DNA from: Silurus meridionalis
Lineage: Eukaryota > Chordata > Actinopteri > Siluriformes > Siluridae
NCBI RefSeq assembly: GCF_014805685.1
Contig: NC_060909.1
Coordinates: forward strand, 4,334,792 to 4,398,791
Direction of reading: 5' to 3'
DNA length: 64,000 bases
The position numbers were made by a program, and so were the translations under genes. The notes beneath the pieces were generated by a model. The model did no database searches and was not told where the DNA came from. It worked only from the letters and a program-made list of their open reading frames with translations. This document shows, piece after piece, positions 33,533-46,104 of the stretch (positions are counted from its first letter, which is position 1; the number at the start of each line of letters is the position of its first letter).

Positions 33533-34212
33533 ATGGACAAAAGAATTGGGACATATTTTTATGTTTACAGAATTTGGCAGATGCCCGTACCCACAGCGAA
33601 ATACATTTAGCATATTCATGCAACTGAGCAACTATATGGTTAAGAGCCTTGCTCAGGGGCCCCAGGAGTGGCAGCTTGGTGCAGCATTCATACGCAATGT
33701 CTAATGCGTTAACTACTAAACTACTAACGGCCAGTTACAACCTCCACCGGGACACCTGACTTTTCCTTGCCATATGTGGTTCTTTTTCAATCTGTTACCA
33801 CAATGTTGGAAACACACAATTGTAGAGGATGTCTTTCAAAGCAGGAGCATTAAAATGTTCCTTCACTTGAACTAAGAGACCCAAACCTGTTCCATGACAA
33901 TGCCCCTGTAAATAAAGCAAGCTCTATTACATGATTGGCCTGTCACCTATTGAGCTTTAACTTCAACCCTATTTAATACCTTTGGGATGAATTGGAATGC
34001 TGACTGCACCCCAGGCCTCCTCACCCTACATTAGTGTCTGACATTACAGTGCTGACTTCAATGCCCTTGTGGGTGAATGCGAAAAAATGTTGCTCCAGAA
34101 ATGTGGATATTATAACAAGTGGGGATTAAATATGTAATAGGGATGTTTAAAAAGCACATACTGTACAAAGCTATTGCCAGGTGTCCAAAAACTTGTGGCG
34201 TTGTAGTGTATC
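33533..34212 (+). mobile_element. Tc1-like relic, family A, interrupted by a SINE
   Basis: Left end ACATGGACAAAAGAATTGGG, then a SINE from about 33566 to 33740, then family A resumes with GGGACACCTGACTTTTCC. It runs through AGACCCAAACCTGTTCC to the terminus GTGGCGTTGTAGTGTA. Confidence 0.8.
33566..33740 (-). mobile_element. tRNA-derived SINE inside Tc1 relic
   Basis: Reverse copy: ATTTGGCAGATGCCCGTACC (tail block), CCTTGCTCAGGGGCCCC and GTGGCAGCTTGGTG, with a decayed head. Confidence 0.7.
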
Positions 34213-34367
34213 TTCAATTGCAAATATGTGAAATCCAAAAAAATATAGTATGCTGGTTCCATCAGCACTTTAATAATCAAGCAATACCCAAATATTTGTT
34301 TCTTTTTTCTATTGCAATTAATAATTACTATTATTATTATTTACACTATTGCTGTTGTTGATGTTGA

Positions 34368-34548
34368 AAATGGTAGCTCAATAATTATAATGATGGACTT
34401 TATACCAGAGGATGGTGAGATCAAATCCCAGAGCAACTAAGCTACTGTTGGGTTCTAAAGCAAGGCAACTGATCAGGTTCATTAATGAGACAATTGAAAG
34501 GTGCTCTCTGGATATGGGCATCTAAGAAATGCTATAAATATGAGTTTT
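34368..34548 (+). mobile_element. tRNA-derived SINE
   Basis: A-box-like GGTAGCTCAATAATTA and B-box-like GATCAAATCCC, then tail TCTCTGGATATGGGCATCTA. Confidence 0.65.
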
Positions 34549-35151
34549 CTCAGTTTAGGAATCAATTAATGTTAACATGACACTACACTTTAAAGCTTTG
34601 CTCCAACTTTTGTCACACAGCATCATTTTCCAAACGAGAACGAGAGAGTCGATTTCACATTCTTTGGCCGCCATTAAAGTTACAACATTAATCCTCTCAT
34701 TCCGCTTATGATTAAAGCTGTACATAATCTGTTTAAGGAGCCTTCACGCGTTGCAGTTCACTGGCTTTGCGTTGAAGCAGGAGAGCCAAAAGTGAGACCT
34801 ATTTTACGATCTGCTTCCTGCAAACCAAATGAGAAAACCGACTCGTCAATGTCCTTGTTGTAAAATTTCTGCATCCTACAGAAAGCTACAGAAGTCCTAA
34901 GAGGCTATACATTATAATGTTCTTTTCTTTCTAGTTTTCTCTTGATCAAGAATTAATTTTTTCCTGATCAGAATTTTTTTTCACCGGAACAAAAGTTGTT
35001 TTCTTGTTATCACAATATAAAAACACGATTTCTCATTTCGTGTTTGTATCACGACAAAATCTAATCGAGGACGCGTTGATGTCTGAAATCTCTATCCTAA
35101 TCTACAACAATTTTTTCCACCGAAAATATCAGCTTAATCTCTGGTTTGATT
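34549..35151. other. Unassigned intergenic DNA
   Basis: No repeat or frame of note. Confidence 0.35.
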
Positions 35152-36127
35152 CAGAGGTAGGAAGTAACGAAGAACCAATACTGTACTTAAGTAGATTTTT
35201 CTGGTATCAGTACTTGAATTCACTACTTTTGATTGTACAGTTAAGAGCAATACATCATTCGAATCTGTAAAGTGTCTACTTTTATTTGAATACATTCATA
35301 ATAACAACAAAATGCTGTGCTTTTGTAAAATAAAGCAAACAGACAGGGGGCGCTCTCTGCCGTCTCTGTCTTCTCTCTTCACAGACACACAAATAAAACA
35401 ACCTGAATCTCAGTAAATATTTGCCTCACATACATAATTAATATATGTCTAGAAAACTCGAAAAGTCAACTTTTAAATGAACCAATTTACATAAAATACA
35501 AACATTCGCTGATTATGTAATCCATATAAAATTTATAGGATGTGCAATTTCTCCGCTATCACCTCATTAACTGTCCGCATGAAAACATAGCAAAGGTTTT
35601 ATTTGGTGTCATGATAATTTCCCTAATTTTAATCACCATATTTACTTTAAAACGTTTACAAGAATATTTTTATATTCAAATACATTTTCACATTCAATAT
35701 TTTATCTTCATGCTTTATGTTGAGTTTGGTTTCATGTTGAGTTTGGCATCAATATTTTTCTGTGCCCATGTTGATAAGAGTATAAAAAAATTGAAAAGTA
35801 TTCATTTAAGGTACATTTAGAACAGATTAAATTGCGATTTATTGTGAGGTAACTAATGAAAATCATGCGAATAAATAACAATTACATATTTTGAACGATT
35901 GACAGCCCTAATATTACTATGACATGACGTTCAGTTCCTGGCGTGACACTAAAACAGGAAGTAGTAATGGCTATTTTTACTTATGTACATGTCAGAGCAA
36001 AAACGTCTTTACTTTAACTTGAGTAAAAAAGTGTAGTCAGTACTTTAAACTTTTATCTGAGTGTTTTAAAACATGAGTATCTGCATTTCTACTTAAGTGA
36101 AAGATGTGTGTACTTTTGCCACCTCTG
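35152..36127. mobile_element. hAT-like element, 976 bp
   Basis: Starts CAGAGGTAGGAAGTAAC and ends TTTTGCCACCTCTG. Flanks GTTTGATT (35144-35151) and GATTGAGT (36128-36135) agree at 6 of 8 positions, weak support for a target duplication. Interior frames (88 and 92 codons) show no transposase motif. Confidence 0.65.
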
Positions 36128-36855
36128 GATTGAGTCCCTAATCAACATAAAAGCAAATGCAACATGATGCTGTAATGATGATACCTCTAGGAACATGCTC
36201 TTATGCTGAATACACAGAAAAATTAAGTACTGGTCAAAACAATGTTTGTTATTTCAAATTCACATTGTTGATGTCATAATAATGAGAAAATCCCTGTAGG
36301 TCCCAAGAAAACAACTTTTCTTATGGCAAGAAAATTAAGTTGTAATTATGAGAAAACAAGAAAGAAAAAACTTTGCCTAGTCTTAATGATTATCCTGTTT
36401 GTCTTGCAAGATGTTTGTGATTCAAGGATTTCTTTAAAAAAAATCAATAAACCTCAACATTAGTTTACTAAAAACCTGACATGCTGGAACAACAGCCTCT
36501 CTAACAGATCACCGTTGAGATTTCATTTAAATCCATATCTGATTCTTACATAATGGTGTCATGTGCATGTTTGTAAGAATGAGGCATCGTTCTCTCATTT
36601 CTTTGCAGAAAGAAATATAAAGCAGGAGTTGGCTAAATTCTTCTGCTTTATTGATCTGCAGCAGCAGAACAAAGATGTGTAGAGATGTGTACGACTGTAA
36701 CATCAGCAGCACATTGTTTTATACTAACTTTAAGACCCGTTGTTTGGAGAATGTCAGAAAAATCAGGAAGGTCTCTATTTCTCCATCAGCTCCGTACTTT
36801 ACAGGCTGCTGACTCACAGTGCTGACTCTGCACTCTGCTAACAAGCTTCAGTGTG
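36128..36855. other. Unassigned intergenic DNA
   Basis: No feature seen. Confidence 0.35.
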
Positions 36856-36860
36856 TGAGA

Positions 36861-36907
<47 letters not shown>
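36856..36907. repeat. (GA)n microsatellite
   Basis: Polypurine tract, followed at 36943-36971 by a (CTGT)n run. The minus-strand Leu/Ser-rich frame is low-complexity. Confidence 0.9.
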
Positions 36908-36911
<4 letters not shown>

Positions 36912-36942
36912 TATATAACTTCTATATACAGTAGAACACCAT

Positions 36943-36971
36943 GTCTGTCTGTCTGTCTGTCTGTCTGCCTG
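36943..36971. repeat. (TGTC)n microsatellite
   Basis: About seven units grading into CTGCCTGCC. Confidence 0.85.
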
Positions 36972-38606
36972 CCTACCCACCCATCTATCCACTGTCCATC
37001 TGTCTGCCTGTCTGATGTTAATAATAGATGATGAACTGCTACTGTGACTGATATATAATACTGTAGAACTTCTTGCCTGATGGAAACACAGTTCAGGAGC
37101 AGGTGAACAGTTCATGAGGAGGTGGATGTGATCCTTTAGGATATTTGTGACATTTTATGACACATTTTGATGTAAATGGTTTCCATGGATGAGCGAGGAT
37201 GGTGTCCTTCATTAACCATTTTCACTATGCTCCCAAAGCATAACTGATTGTGCTGAATGTTAAATGTAGAAGTAAAAGTGCTGTAGGCCACAAAAAACTT
37301 TATATCTAAAGTCCTACGATTTTTTATTATCTAAATAAGAAAATAGCAAAATTACTAGTATAATAAACTACAGTCAACCATAAAATGTCGTTGTGCTGCT
37401 AAGTCCAGAGAGCCACAATTTACTGATGTCTTTTAGATCCTAGACAATATTTTTGGATTGCAGTATATAAACATGCACATAGTTGTATTTTTTTGCAATC
37501 CACACTTAGCAAATCTGCCAAGCTGTCCAAACCACTGCTTGTTTACCTGCTCGCAGTCATAATCATAGCAGTGACATGCTTGTCTTTGCCCCTGTGATGT
37601 GTTTTGCCCTAATTGCAAAAGTGTGCACTTGCTATTCGATGCATGCAGGGCTCATTAAATGATTGTGCAGCTGTGTGTAGTCGTGTTAACCATGTATGAC
37701 ACACACTAATTCAGTATTGTTCTGTTCATCAACTATGTTCTCATGGGACTATTCAAGTGCTGTTCTTCTGAGTGTGGAGCGAAAATTTATAAGCTATATA
37801 ATTACTACAGGTGAATTCAGTGTGCATGTTTCCAGTGGTATAAAATAGACACTGTTTCATCATATTTAATAGGATAAATACACTATATTGTGAAATTGAT
37901 GATGAGTAGAATGTCAAGACAATTTATACCATTATACTAATGTGTAGATCATCACATGAACAACTGCATTCAATATATGGAATACTGCAGGTTAGAAAAC
38001 CTATATTTCTCCTTGCGGCTGCTCCAGACAACAGATCATCCGTTTTCATATCACTCTGTTTAACCTGCCCCTTGGCCTTCGTTTTTTCCACATGCCTGAA
38101 TGCTTCAACCTCAGCAATCTTCTTCCGCATGTTTATTTCCTGTGTTTCTATTCTTCACATACAGTACCTTAAAAAAGTGAGTAAAATGCAGCAACCATTT
38201 TAGTATATCTTTTCAAGGGACAATACTATAGAAATATACATATATTTTTAGATATAGATATATTTTTAAATATAGAGATATATATTTTCGGCAATGTGCA
38301 GCTTGTATAGCAGTACAGATTTACTGTCATTAATAACATGCAAAGCCACATGTCCTGTTCATCATGTTCATGTTTATGTCTGCTTGACAGGACCATACAA
38401 AGTTTTGTATTAGAGCAGGTAAAATTTGTTACGTTGAGTACAATTCTCTCATACTGACCACTGGATGTTCAACATGGCACCTCATGGCAAAGAACGATAG
38501 GAATATTTAAAAATCTGAATTGTTATATATATATATATGTAATTTGTGCTGGATAAGAGTCTCTGCCAAAATGGCATAAATGTAAATACTGTCAGGATAT
38601 TCCTGC
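36972..38606. other. Single-copy-looking intergenic DNA
   Basis: No repeat terminus apart from a stray SINE tail at 38545-38595. AT-rich runs at 38230-38290. Confidence 0.35.
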
Positions 38607-38818
38607 TTACATTTACATTTCATATTACATTTATGGTGTTTGGCAGACGCCAATATCCATAGCGACGTACATTTTGTCTACAACTTAGCAGCTATGGGGG
38701 TAAGGGTGAGGGCTTTGCTTTAGGGCCCAGAAGTGGCAGCTTGGTGTGGCTGGGATTTGAACTCACAACCTTCAGATAAAAACGCCTTTTCCAATAAGAT
38801 TCCATCTGCCTTGCTGCC
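38607..38818 (-). mobile_element. tRNA-derived SINE
   Basis: Reverse copy with tail GTTTGGCAGACGCCAATATC, body GAAGTGGCAGCTTGGTG and B-box complement GGGATTTGAACTC. Confidence 0.75.
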
Positions 38819-40076
38819 TCAGGACTACATATGTTTAAAATTTTCTAGAGCAACAGCAGGCTTGTGACTTTGTTCCAATGGAATGCCTGAGTGGTTTCCC
38901 CATCCACATTATAGTCTAGAACATTACCTGATGTTGTAGAGTCTACAACATTAACTTGTTCCACATCCACCCTCAAGATCATCGCTAGCATGCTTGAATA
39001 TGTTTCCCTTACCATACACTCTAAATTATTGCTGAGTCTGCTAAATGAGCTGTTTTCCCATTCCATGTCTCATTAAGTAACATGCTTGTTTCATGACTAT
39101 GACTATCTTGATTTCCTACACCATGCCATCCGATTTAATTACAGTAGAAGGTCTTTATCTACTTGCTATTGTTTTTTTTGCTTATTTTAGCTTATAATGT
39201 ACTGTAGGTAAATATATGTTTAAAGCCGTTACTTTTAAAATTAAAACTAAAATGAGAGGGCAATTCATGTAAAACAACCTTTCATCAATTCCGTCAGCAT
39301 TGCCAGTAATTACTTAAAGAGCTGTGTTTTCACTGCCTAGTAATTAAACTAAAAGCCGAATTTATGTGTACAAAACGCCACTTATCCTATAATTAAAATA
39401 AATGGTAGATTGCATTCACAATGTTTATTCCTTTGTATAAAATTACTGTCACTTAGCCTAAAAGGATGGCTAAATAAGAGCAGAGAAGTGCAAGGGTGAT
39501 GTTTTTATGTCTGTGTCTCTGACAACAGCATTACCCTTGAGGAGCAACCCTTGCTTTGGTAAGGCATGATCTGTGTGCTGCTCACTGAACCCTAGGTCTT
39601 TCCTGGCCTTAGGCAAGGCAGTTGAGTGTACAGCCATGGCAAGAGGATGGCATGAAAAACAATGCGATGCCACGGTGCACTCAAGTGCAAATAACAAGAG
39701 AGGCCTGAGAGAAAACCAAAAAAAAGCAAATGGGAAAGTTTAGGATCTTTATTTATTTTATTTTGTATTTTTTTTATCACTTGCTTGTCGTAAGAAAACA
39801 TGAGTTTGTTCTTTGCTACATATGGTGGCATCCTAGCCCTGCTAATTAACAAAACCGCTGCTGCTGGCAGAGATGTGCACACACATGCTGCTTCAGAGAT
39901 CCTGACCTGATCCTGACCCCTTCTGCACCCTTGACCTGCTGGATCGATCCAGATGCCTTACTTCCGAATGAATTTCTCATCAATTGGAGGCCACTCACTG
40001 CTGCTTGGAACAGATACACATGGACAGCCTAAAGATACACAAGGTTACTGTGGAGGGAGCACTACAGTAGGTAATA
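38819..40076. other. Single-copy-looking intergenic DNA
   Basis: Short unsupported frames only. Confidence 0.35.
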
Positions 40077-40202
40077 GTTGGACTACAGTTTTTGCATACA
40101 TACAGGTTTATTACACATAAGACTATAGTTTCCAAGTACAAATTTGGAAACTATAGTCTCATGTGTAATAAACCTGTATGTATGCAAAAACTGTAGTCCA
40201 AC
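40077..40202. repeat. Near-perfect inverted repeat, 59 bp arms, 8 nt loop
   Basis: Arm 40077-40135 pairs with 40144-40202 at 58 of 59 positions (one A/G difference near the loop). Loop is GTACAAAT. No flanking direct repeat is clear. It would form a long hairpin if transcribed. Confidence 0.95.
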
Positions 40203-40606
40203 GAAAAACTATAATAAATAAATATGTCATTCAAACAAGAACGAGTTCCATTTTATGGTTGGTTACTGTAAAATTTGTTTTTTAATTCGTCTCAGGTAGA
40301 TTTACACATAGGGATTTATTTATGATTTAAAATCTATATTTAAATCAAAATCAAAATTTTATTTGTCACATACATACAGAGTAGGACATGCTGGGAAATG
40401 CCTTTTATGACGGCCCAGCATTTAAGCATAAAAAGGAATAGAATTAAGAATATAAAAAAGTAGATAAAAAAAGTAGAAACCATATAAAATATATGAAAAT
40501 TTGCGTATGTACATGAATAAATTCTGTATGTATTTATTTCTGTAACGTTTTTGCAATGAATATGAAGACTTTATGTGTCCAAATCAATGGCTGGCTTTAA
40601 AATACA
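40203..40606. repeat. Unclassified repeat at 40342-40480, otherwise AT-rich DNA
   Basis: The TTTTATTTGTCACATACATA and GGGAAATGCCTTTT segments are familiar from fish dispersed repeats. I cannot place them in a class. The rest shows nothing. Confidence 0.4.
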
Positions 40607-41333
40607 CAGTGGTGGATGAAGTACACAAACCATGTACTTGAGTTAAAGTAGAGATACAGTAGGTAAAATATGACTCCAGAAAAAGTAAAAGTGTCCCCTT
40701 AATCTTTCACCTACAAAAAGTACAAAAGTATTTGCCTTCAAATGTACTTAAGTAACCAAAGTACTATGAGTTATTATGGCTGTAATGTTTAATTAACTAT
40801 GACTCTTTGCTTAATCAACTCCGTTTATGTGAAAAGACTCTAATGTGACTTTCAGCACACTGATCTATTAATAGAATGATATTAATGAGTCAAACACTGA
40901 TTGATATCTATTCAAATTATCATGAGCCCAAAACCTTATTTCCTACTACTTAAAAACTCACTAAAATAAGGGCACGGTTGTTATTGCAAGTCCGAGTGAG
41001 TAGTTTCTCCCATCATTTATTCCTCTCGAAATGTTCTGCTTGCTGTTGAACTGATGCTGAACTGTATGTTGGTGATTAATAGATACCAAAAAGCACCAAT
41101 CAAAGCAAGTTCAAAACAGAGAGCGCTATCGACCCTGATGGGGGGATTGCTGCTTGTTTGACCAGTCAAGTTTTTATCCACTAAAAGGACTAACTAATAT
41201 TGCAAAATGTAGTCAAAAGAAAGATATTTGACATTGAAATATAGTGGTTAAAGTAAAAGTCTCTGCAAATGTACAGATATGGAAAAAAGCGACATAAGTA
41301 CAGTAATGAGTATCATTTATCTTGTCACCAGTG
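40607..41333. mobile_element. hAT-like element, 727 bp
   Basis: Starts CAGTGGTGGATGAAGTACAC and ends CACCAGTG, with the same start as the copies at 57461 and 63357. The 8-mer AATACACA occurs at 40601-40608 and 41334-41341, consistent with an 8 bp target duplication, although it overlaps the first two bases of the assumed terminus. Confidence 0.75.
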
Positions 41334-42389
41334 AATACACAAACACCATATACTCTAATTTTGGCGATATACTGTGTAGCATGTAGAGACATTAGCATAG
41401 GTGTTTGCAGTAGATGGATTGAATATTTTATAAAGTACCAATCTTCTGATTTTTTCTAAACAACAGTCTCAACGTCACACAGAGAAGCTTCCATTGAATG
41501 GCAGTTCAGCTAGACTCCGAAACATGTTTACAGCTGATTGGAGAGAAATCCTATACATTCTGATGTGCTTTTCTGCTTAGCATATTCATCAAGAGTGGAT
41601 CTTTTTAAACTAAGTAACACTTCCTGTCAGCTTAAAACCTCCAACCTTTCTCAACAGAACAGTGTTTAGAGTTGTGCATGGATCGTTTCTGTCTAGTATC
41701 AACATCCGTGCCACTGTCAAGGTTAGTGATGTCACTTTTTTGCTGCAACATGATTGACTGATGGGATAATTGCATGAATAAGCAGGTGTAAATGCCTCAA
41801 GCATATCCTCCTCAAGAGACAATATTTTTTCAGTACAAATAAAACATAGCATGATGAGGAGAGAGTATAAAATATTTTAAAATATTAAATAAAATCTCTT
41901 TCCTCAGCCTTTTCGGCACTGATTATTTCAAACCACAGGAATACCATTGGCTAGAAAGCGAATCAACTCAAAATCACGAGGATCAACGCAGCAACACTAC
42001 CAGCCCACGTTCAATTAAAGTTATTCAAGCAGAAGCTTTCACATCAAAGTGCTGACCTTGCTAAACATTCCCTTAGTAGAGGATAAAAGTATCCCCATTA
42101 CACCAGGAAAAGTCACTCAAACCTCTCAAACATGGTTAATATTACCCCACAGAGCACCTATCATCTATCCCAAGAGCAATTTACCCCCTTTTCGGGGTTG
42201 TTCTCCCTATAGAGAAACTCTAGTTGTCGTTTCAGCACCAAAAATGTCAGTGTGAGGTCCCTTATAGAGCCTCCAAAGCCATAGCCTGTGGAGAGCAAAG
42301 TGAATTAATCAGAACTCAAAAACGAAATGTATGTAATACAGTTTTCAGCCACATCCAGTTTGGATTGTGATTTATTCTTTATAAATCTC
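41334..42389. other. Single-copy-looking intergenic DNA
   Basis: No repeat signature or supported exon. Confidence 0.35.
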
Positions 42390-42622
42390 TTTATCCACGT
42401 ACTGATGTGGGTGAGGTGAGAAGGATTGGGGTGTAGTCAGTTTTACAATTCATCCTCATTTGAAGATATTCAAAAAGGTTGAGATCAATGTTCTATAGCA
42501 GGCCAATCAAGATCTTCCACTCCAACCCATGTGAAGACACATGTTCATGGAGCTGGTTTTGTGCACAGGAGCATTGTCATAAACAGGTTTGGGTCTCCCA
42601 GTGTGTCCCTTTAGCTTTGTGA
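42390..42622 (-). mobile_element. Tc1-like relic, family A
   Basis: TCTATAGCAGGCCAATCAAG, TTTTGTGCACAGGAGCATTG and ACAGGTTTGGGTCTCCCAG. Confidence 0.75.
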
Positions 42623-44007
42623 TCAGAGTTTGCCCAGAGCTGTCGCAATAATTGGGTCCACATAGAGCAATACAATTATATATCCAATTGCTGTATATAT
42701 AAAAATAAGAATTACTATGTCTATGTGTGTGCTGATTGGTTCTTTTTAAAGCACTATAATCTAAAGGTCATGTTTATCTATATGCTGCATGTAGTGCTTT
42801 ATATTCTGACTAAGCCATGAGTGCATTACACACATTTCTGTTACACACTCACTCTCACTTCACTGTTTGCAGTTGCAGCAGCAGGTTTTATCAGGACTCT
42901 AAGTTTGAACATGTTTAACAGGGCTAACTTTGGATTCATTCAGCAACAAATTCATTCAAATGAATTCATTCTTGCTATCTTTATCCTGGTGGTTTTCATG
43001 GCTTAGCTTTATATTCAATTCCAGAGACAAAAACATTACAAAAATTGATGGTTTCTGGTATTACTATCAATCCTGGCATTACTGTGACTAGTAAACTTCC
43101 TCCTGAATTTTCCAATTTTCTAATGATCTAGTCAGTTTGTCAGGATATTACCAAGGCTTTGCCTTCTACAAGCTACTTCACCATGTTATGCATTTGTTTT
43201 GCCCCTGATTCACATTTCTCTAATGAGTAGTACTTGGATTTAAGGTTTACTGTTTACTGCACTGGTTGTCTTTTGTTTGTTGTCTTTCCATGTTGTTTTT
43301 GTTACATGTCATGACCTGGTTATGGATTTCTAGTTTTTTTTTTAGTGTTTGGTTTCTTTGTCTTGTTTCTTTGCTTTGTATAATTTTTTCCTTAACCTTT
43401 TCCACATTCACTACTTTTCCTTTTTTTTTTTCCCCTCATATACGCGTCACAATTTACAGCTATTGATTTCAGAAAAAGTCGAAATATACAGAAATGATCT
43501 GGGCTATGCTCCTGCAGGTGCAGCTGCAGTTGAAACTTCACCTGTGTGAACAAGTGCTTCCAGAACATAATCTCCTCAGCTCAAAATGGATGAAAAATAT
43601 ATTGAATAATTTCTTTCCACAGGTTTGTTAGTCAAATATCAGTAATGAATGAACAGGAAATGTCAGATAAACGCATCTGCAGAAAGGGTCTGCTCTGAAT
43701 AATCGCGATTAATTGCTACATCTCCAGATGTGACCATGATGTTGAATTTGAATTCCAGGTAGATTAAAAAAGTTATTAAATCAAGAAACTTACAAAAGTC
43801 ACAATTTGAATGCAAATTGTTCTAATTTGAATTCCGTACCTCTGACTAATATCTGATTAACCTTCTCTGGGAACTCTACATTCTTTCCTTTTCCTCTTTT
43901 TTTGCAACAAATGGCAATTGTTATTCTCATGACTTCTTCTTGTAAGGTGTTATTAGGGAGTTGTCATGGAGATTAGAAAATGGTGGGTGACAGTGCTACA
44001 CAGAGGA
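42623..44007. other. Intergenic DNA
   Basis: 43130-43440 is T-rich and may be a decayed repeat. No coding evidence. Confidence 0.3.
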
Positions 44008-44180
44008 CGATCTGAGGTGGTAGTTCAGTTGTTAAGGCATTAGACTCTGGATCGGAAAGTCACAAGTTCAAATCCCAGCACTAGCAAGCTGCCACTGCTG
44101 GGCACTTGAGCAATGCCCTTAACTTACCTCTCGATGTGTAGGAAAAGGGAGGAGATGATCAAAATGCCAAATTGCCTTAT
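44008..44180 (+). mobile_element. tRNA-derived SINE
   Basis: Best-preserved head in the window: A-box-like TAGTTCAGTTGTTAAGGC, B-box AAGTTCAAATCCC, then GCCACTGCTGGGCACTTGAG. The usual tail is lost. Confidence 0.8.
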
Positions 44181-44461
44181 GATGTGTTTTTGTAAATGTG
44201 ACAGGCTTTTTCCCAGGTGCCAATTACTTTTTTGCTATTAGGATGGGGTGATGGTGGACCTTGATTGCAGTTGTTGTTTTAAAAATAACAATGAACTAGA
44301 AAGTTGGGAGTGGGGATGGGTGCTTGCCAACAACTGGCATCTGTTGAAACCACCATTTACTGTATAAGACTGTAGAAAGTACATTACTCATAAAGTTACA
44401 TTCCAGTGCTCATATTACTTCTCACTCTCCAGTGTTCTGTATTGTTTTCAAGACTATAATT
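44181..44461. other. Unassigned DNA
   Basis: No feature seen. Confidence 0.35.
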
Positions 44462-44640
44462 GCACTCTTGGTGTCACCCAGATGAGGATGGGTTCCCCTT
44501 TTGAGTCTGGATCATCTTAAGGTTTCTTACTCATAACATCTAAGGGAGTTTTTCCTTGCCACAATCGCCATGGCTGCTCATCAGGGATAAATACACATCG
44601 TTCACCTTAACTGTTAACTGCTTACTCTGAGGCCCACTAG
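44462..44640 (-). repeat. Repeat C copy 3
   Basis: Reverse copy: AGGATGGGTTCCCCTTTTGA, AAGGGAGTTTTTCCTTGCC and GCTGCTCATCAGGGATAAAT. The AAGTCAAGTTTA start is missing. Confidence 0.75.
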
Positions 44641-44984
44641 AAGTCATCCAAACACATCAGCATTTTCCTGTCTCTTGATTGGTTAATCAGAACGTGCATG
44701 AGTCAGAGCTCTCAAACTGCATCTGCAGCAAGTTGTACAAGCTCAAATATATTTGTGTATATTCCTGTTTTTTTATTTCAACCATGGCTGACACAGGAAC
44801 AGAAACTGATTCAGTCACATGTACACTTACAAGGACATCTATGTTTGTTAATCCTTTTCATCAAATATAATTTGTGTTTTCTTACCTGTTTAATTTGCAC
44901 AACAACACAAATTTTGTCATTTCACGAGGTTAAAATTGATACTTCTGGTACAGATGATGTATGTAGGTGGTGCAGCTAAAGAAG

Positions 44985-45160
44985 TTTGGAACAGAGTAGA
45001 ATGCCTGGCTAAACTAAGCAGGACCTTGGTAAGAGAGGTGAAGAACACCAGATGGTCACTCTGGTTGCGCTCCAGAGATCATGTGTGGAGATGGGAGAAA
45101 GGGTCAACCATTACTGCAACACTCCACTGATCTGAGCTTTATGGCAGAGTAGCTATAAAA
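44985..45160 (+). mobile_element. Tc1-like transposase fragment (family of 50661)
   Basis: GACCTTGGTAAGAGAGGTGA, GGAGATGGGAGAAAGGGTCA and TTTATGGCAGAGTAGC follow the N-terminal-middle region of the same Tc1 family as 50661-51695. Ends are truncated. Confidence 0.65.
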
Positions 45161-45806
45161 ATGGATCACATCACTGTGTGTCACATAAACATCTGGGCTC
45201 TAATGGAAAAAAAAAAACTGTTCTGTTCAGATGCAAGACTTTTAACTGCATTTATAGTTTTATTACAGATGCATAATTAATTGTCCCGACGCTCCAGTCT
45301 GACACTTTATTATCACCACATTGATCTTCACCATCCTAAAATTCCTCTCTAGTTACAAGGGCTCTGTGGTTGGTTCTACATTCGCAACATTTGGCAGTGG
45401 CTTTGAAATCCTAATATATTCTCACACATTGCATTTTGTGGGCAGTCTCCGGTGCCGTTTGCGTAATGAGCTACAGCCTTTGCAAATTGAATGTTAATTT
45501 CAGATACATTACAAGCGCATTTTGTGGCTGCATCAAGTTGTGTTCTGAGCTGGGCCTCATCCAGGGCATACATCTGGCCCATTGAGCCGAGTTACAATGT
45601 GTTGATCGGAGTTATGTAATGAAAAAAATATATATTTAAAACACTCTCTCTTTGTTTTTCTGTATGAGATGCCAAAGAAAGGTCAGACAAATGTGTGTCA
45701 ATGCTCAAATTCAGGATGTTGTTTTGTATTTATTGTTTAGGATATAAAACTTGCCCTAGATTTACACACTGACATGGAAATCTATTATCTATTATTTATT
45801 CTATTG

Positions 45807-45810
<4 letters not shown>
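45161..45810. promoter_or_regulatory. Single-copy-looking DNA with candidate conserved element 45375-45600
   Basis: The 45375-45600 block is compositionally balanced, rich in CAAT/TAAT/TTGCAAA-type factor-like motifs and free of repeat signatures. A 68-codon minus frame spans it. It could be an exon, but splice sites are poor. A regulatory element is the more likely reading, unproven. Confidence 0.2.

Positions 45811-45902
<92 letters not shown>
45811..45902. repeat. (ATCT)n microsatellite
   Basis: About 23 units, longest tetranucleotide array in the window. Confidence 0.95.
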
Positions 45903-46104
45903 GCTCTCTATTATTTATCTATTCTATTATGAATAGATCTAATTGATCTAATCTATTATCGAAAGCGATTAAGAATATTTATTTTGTATGAGATTAATAA
46001 ATAGTTAATATAATAATATTAATATATTATAATAATATAACATGAGCTTCTGCTAGTGTGTTAGGAATATTCAAGCAAATTGCAAACTGCACATATAATA
46101 TATA
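45903..46104. other. AT-rich DNA
   Basis: Imperfect TAATAT reiterations, no gene. Confidence 0.4.

Noticed and set aside
44008..44080. Possible true tRNA gene
   Set aside because: A and B boxes are present but the acceptor and anticodon stems do not pair, and the SINE body follows. It is a tRNA-derived SINE.
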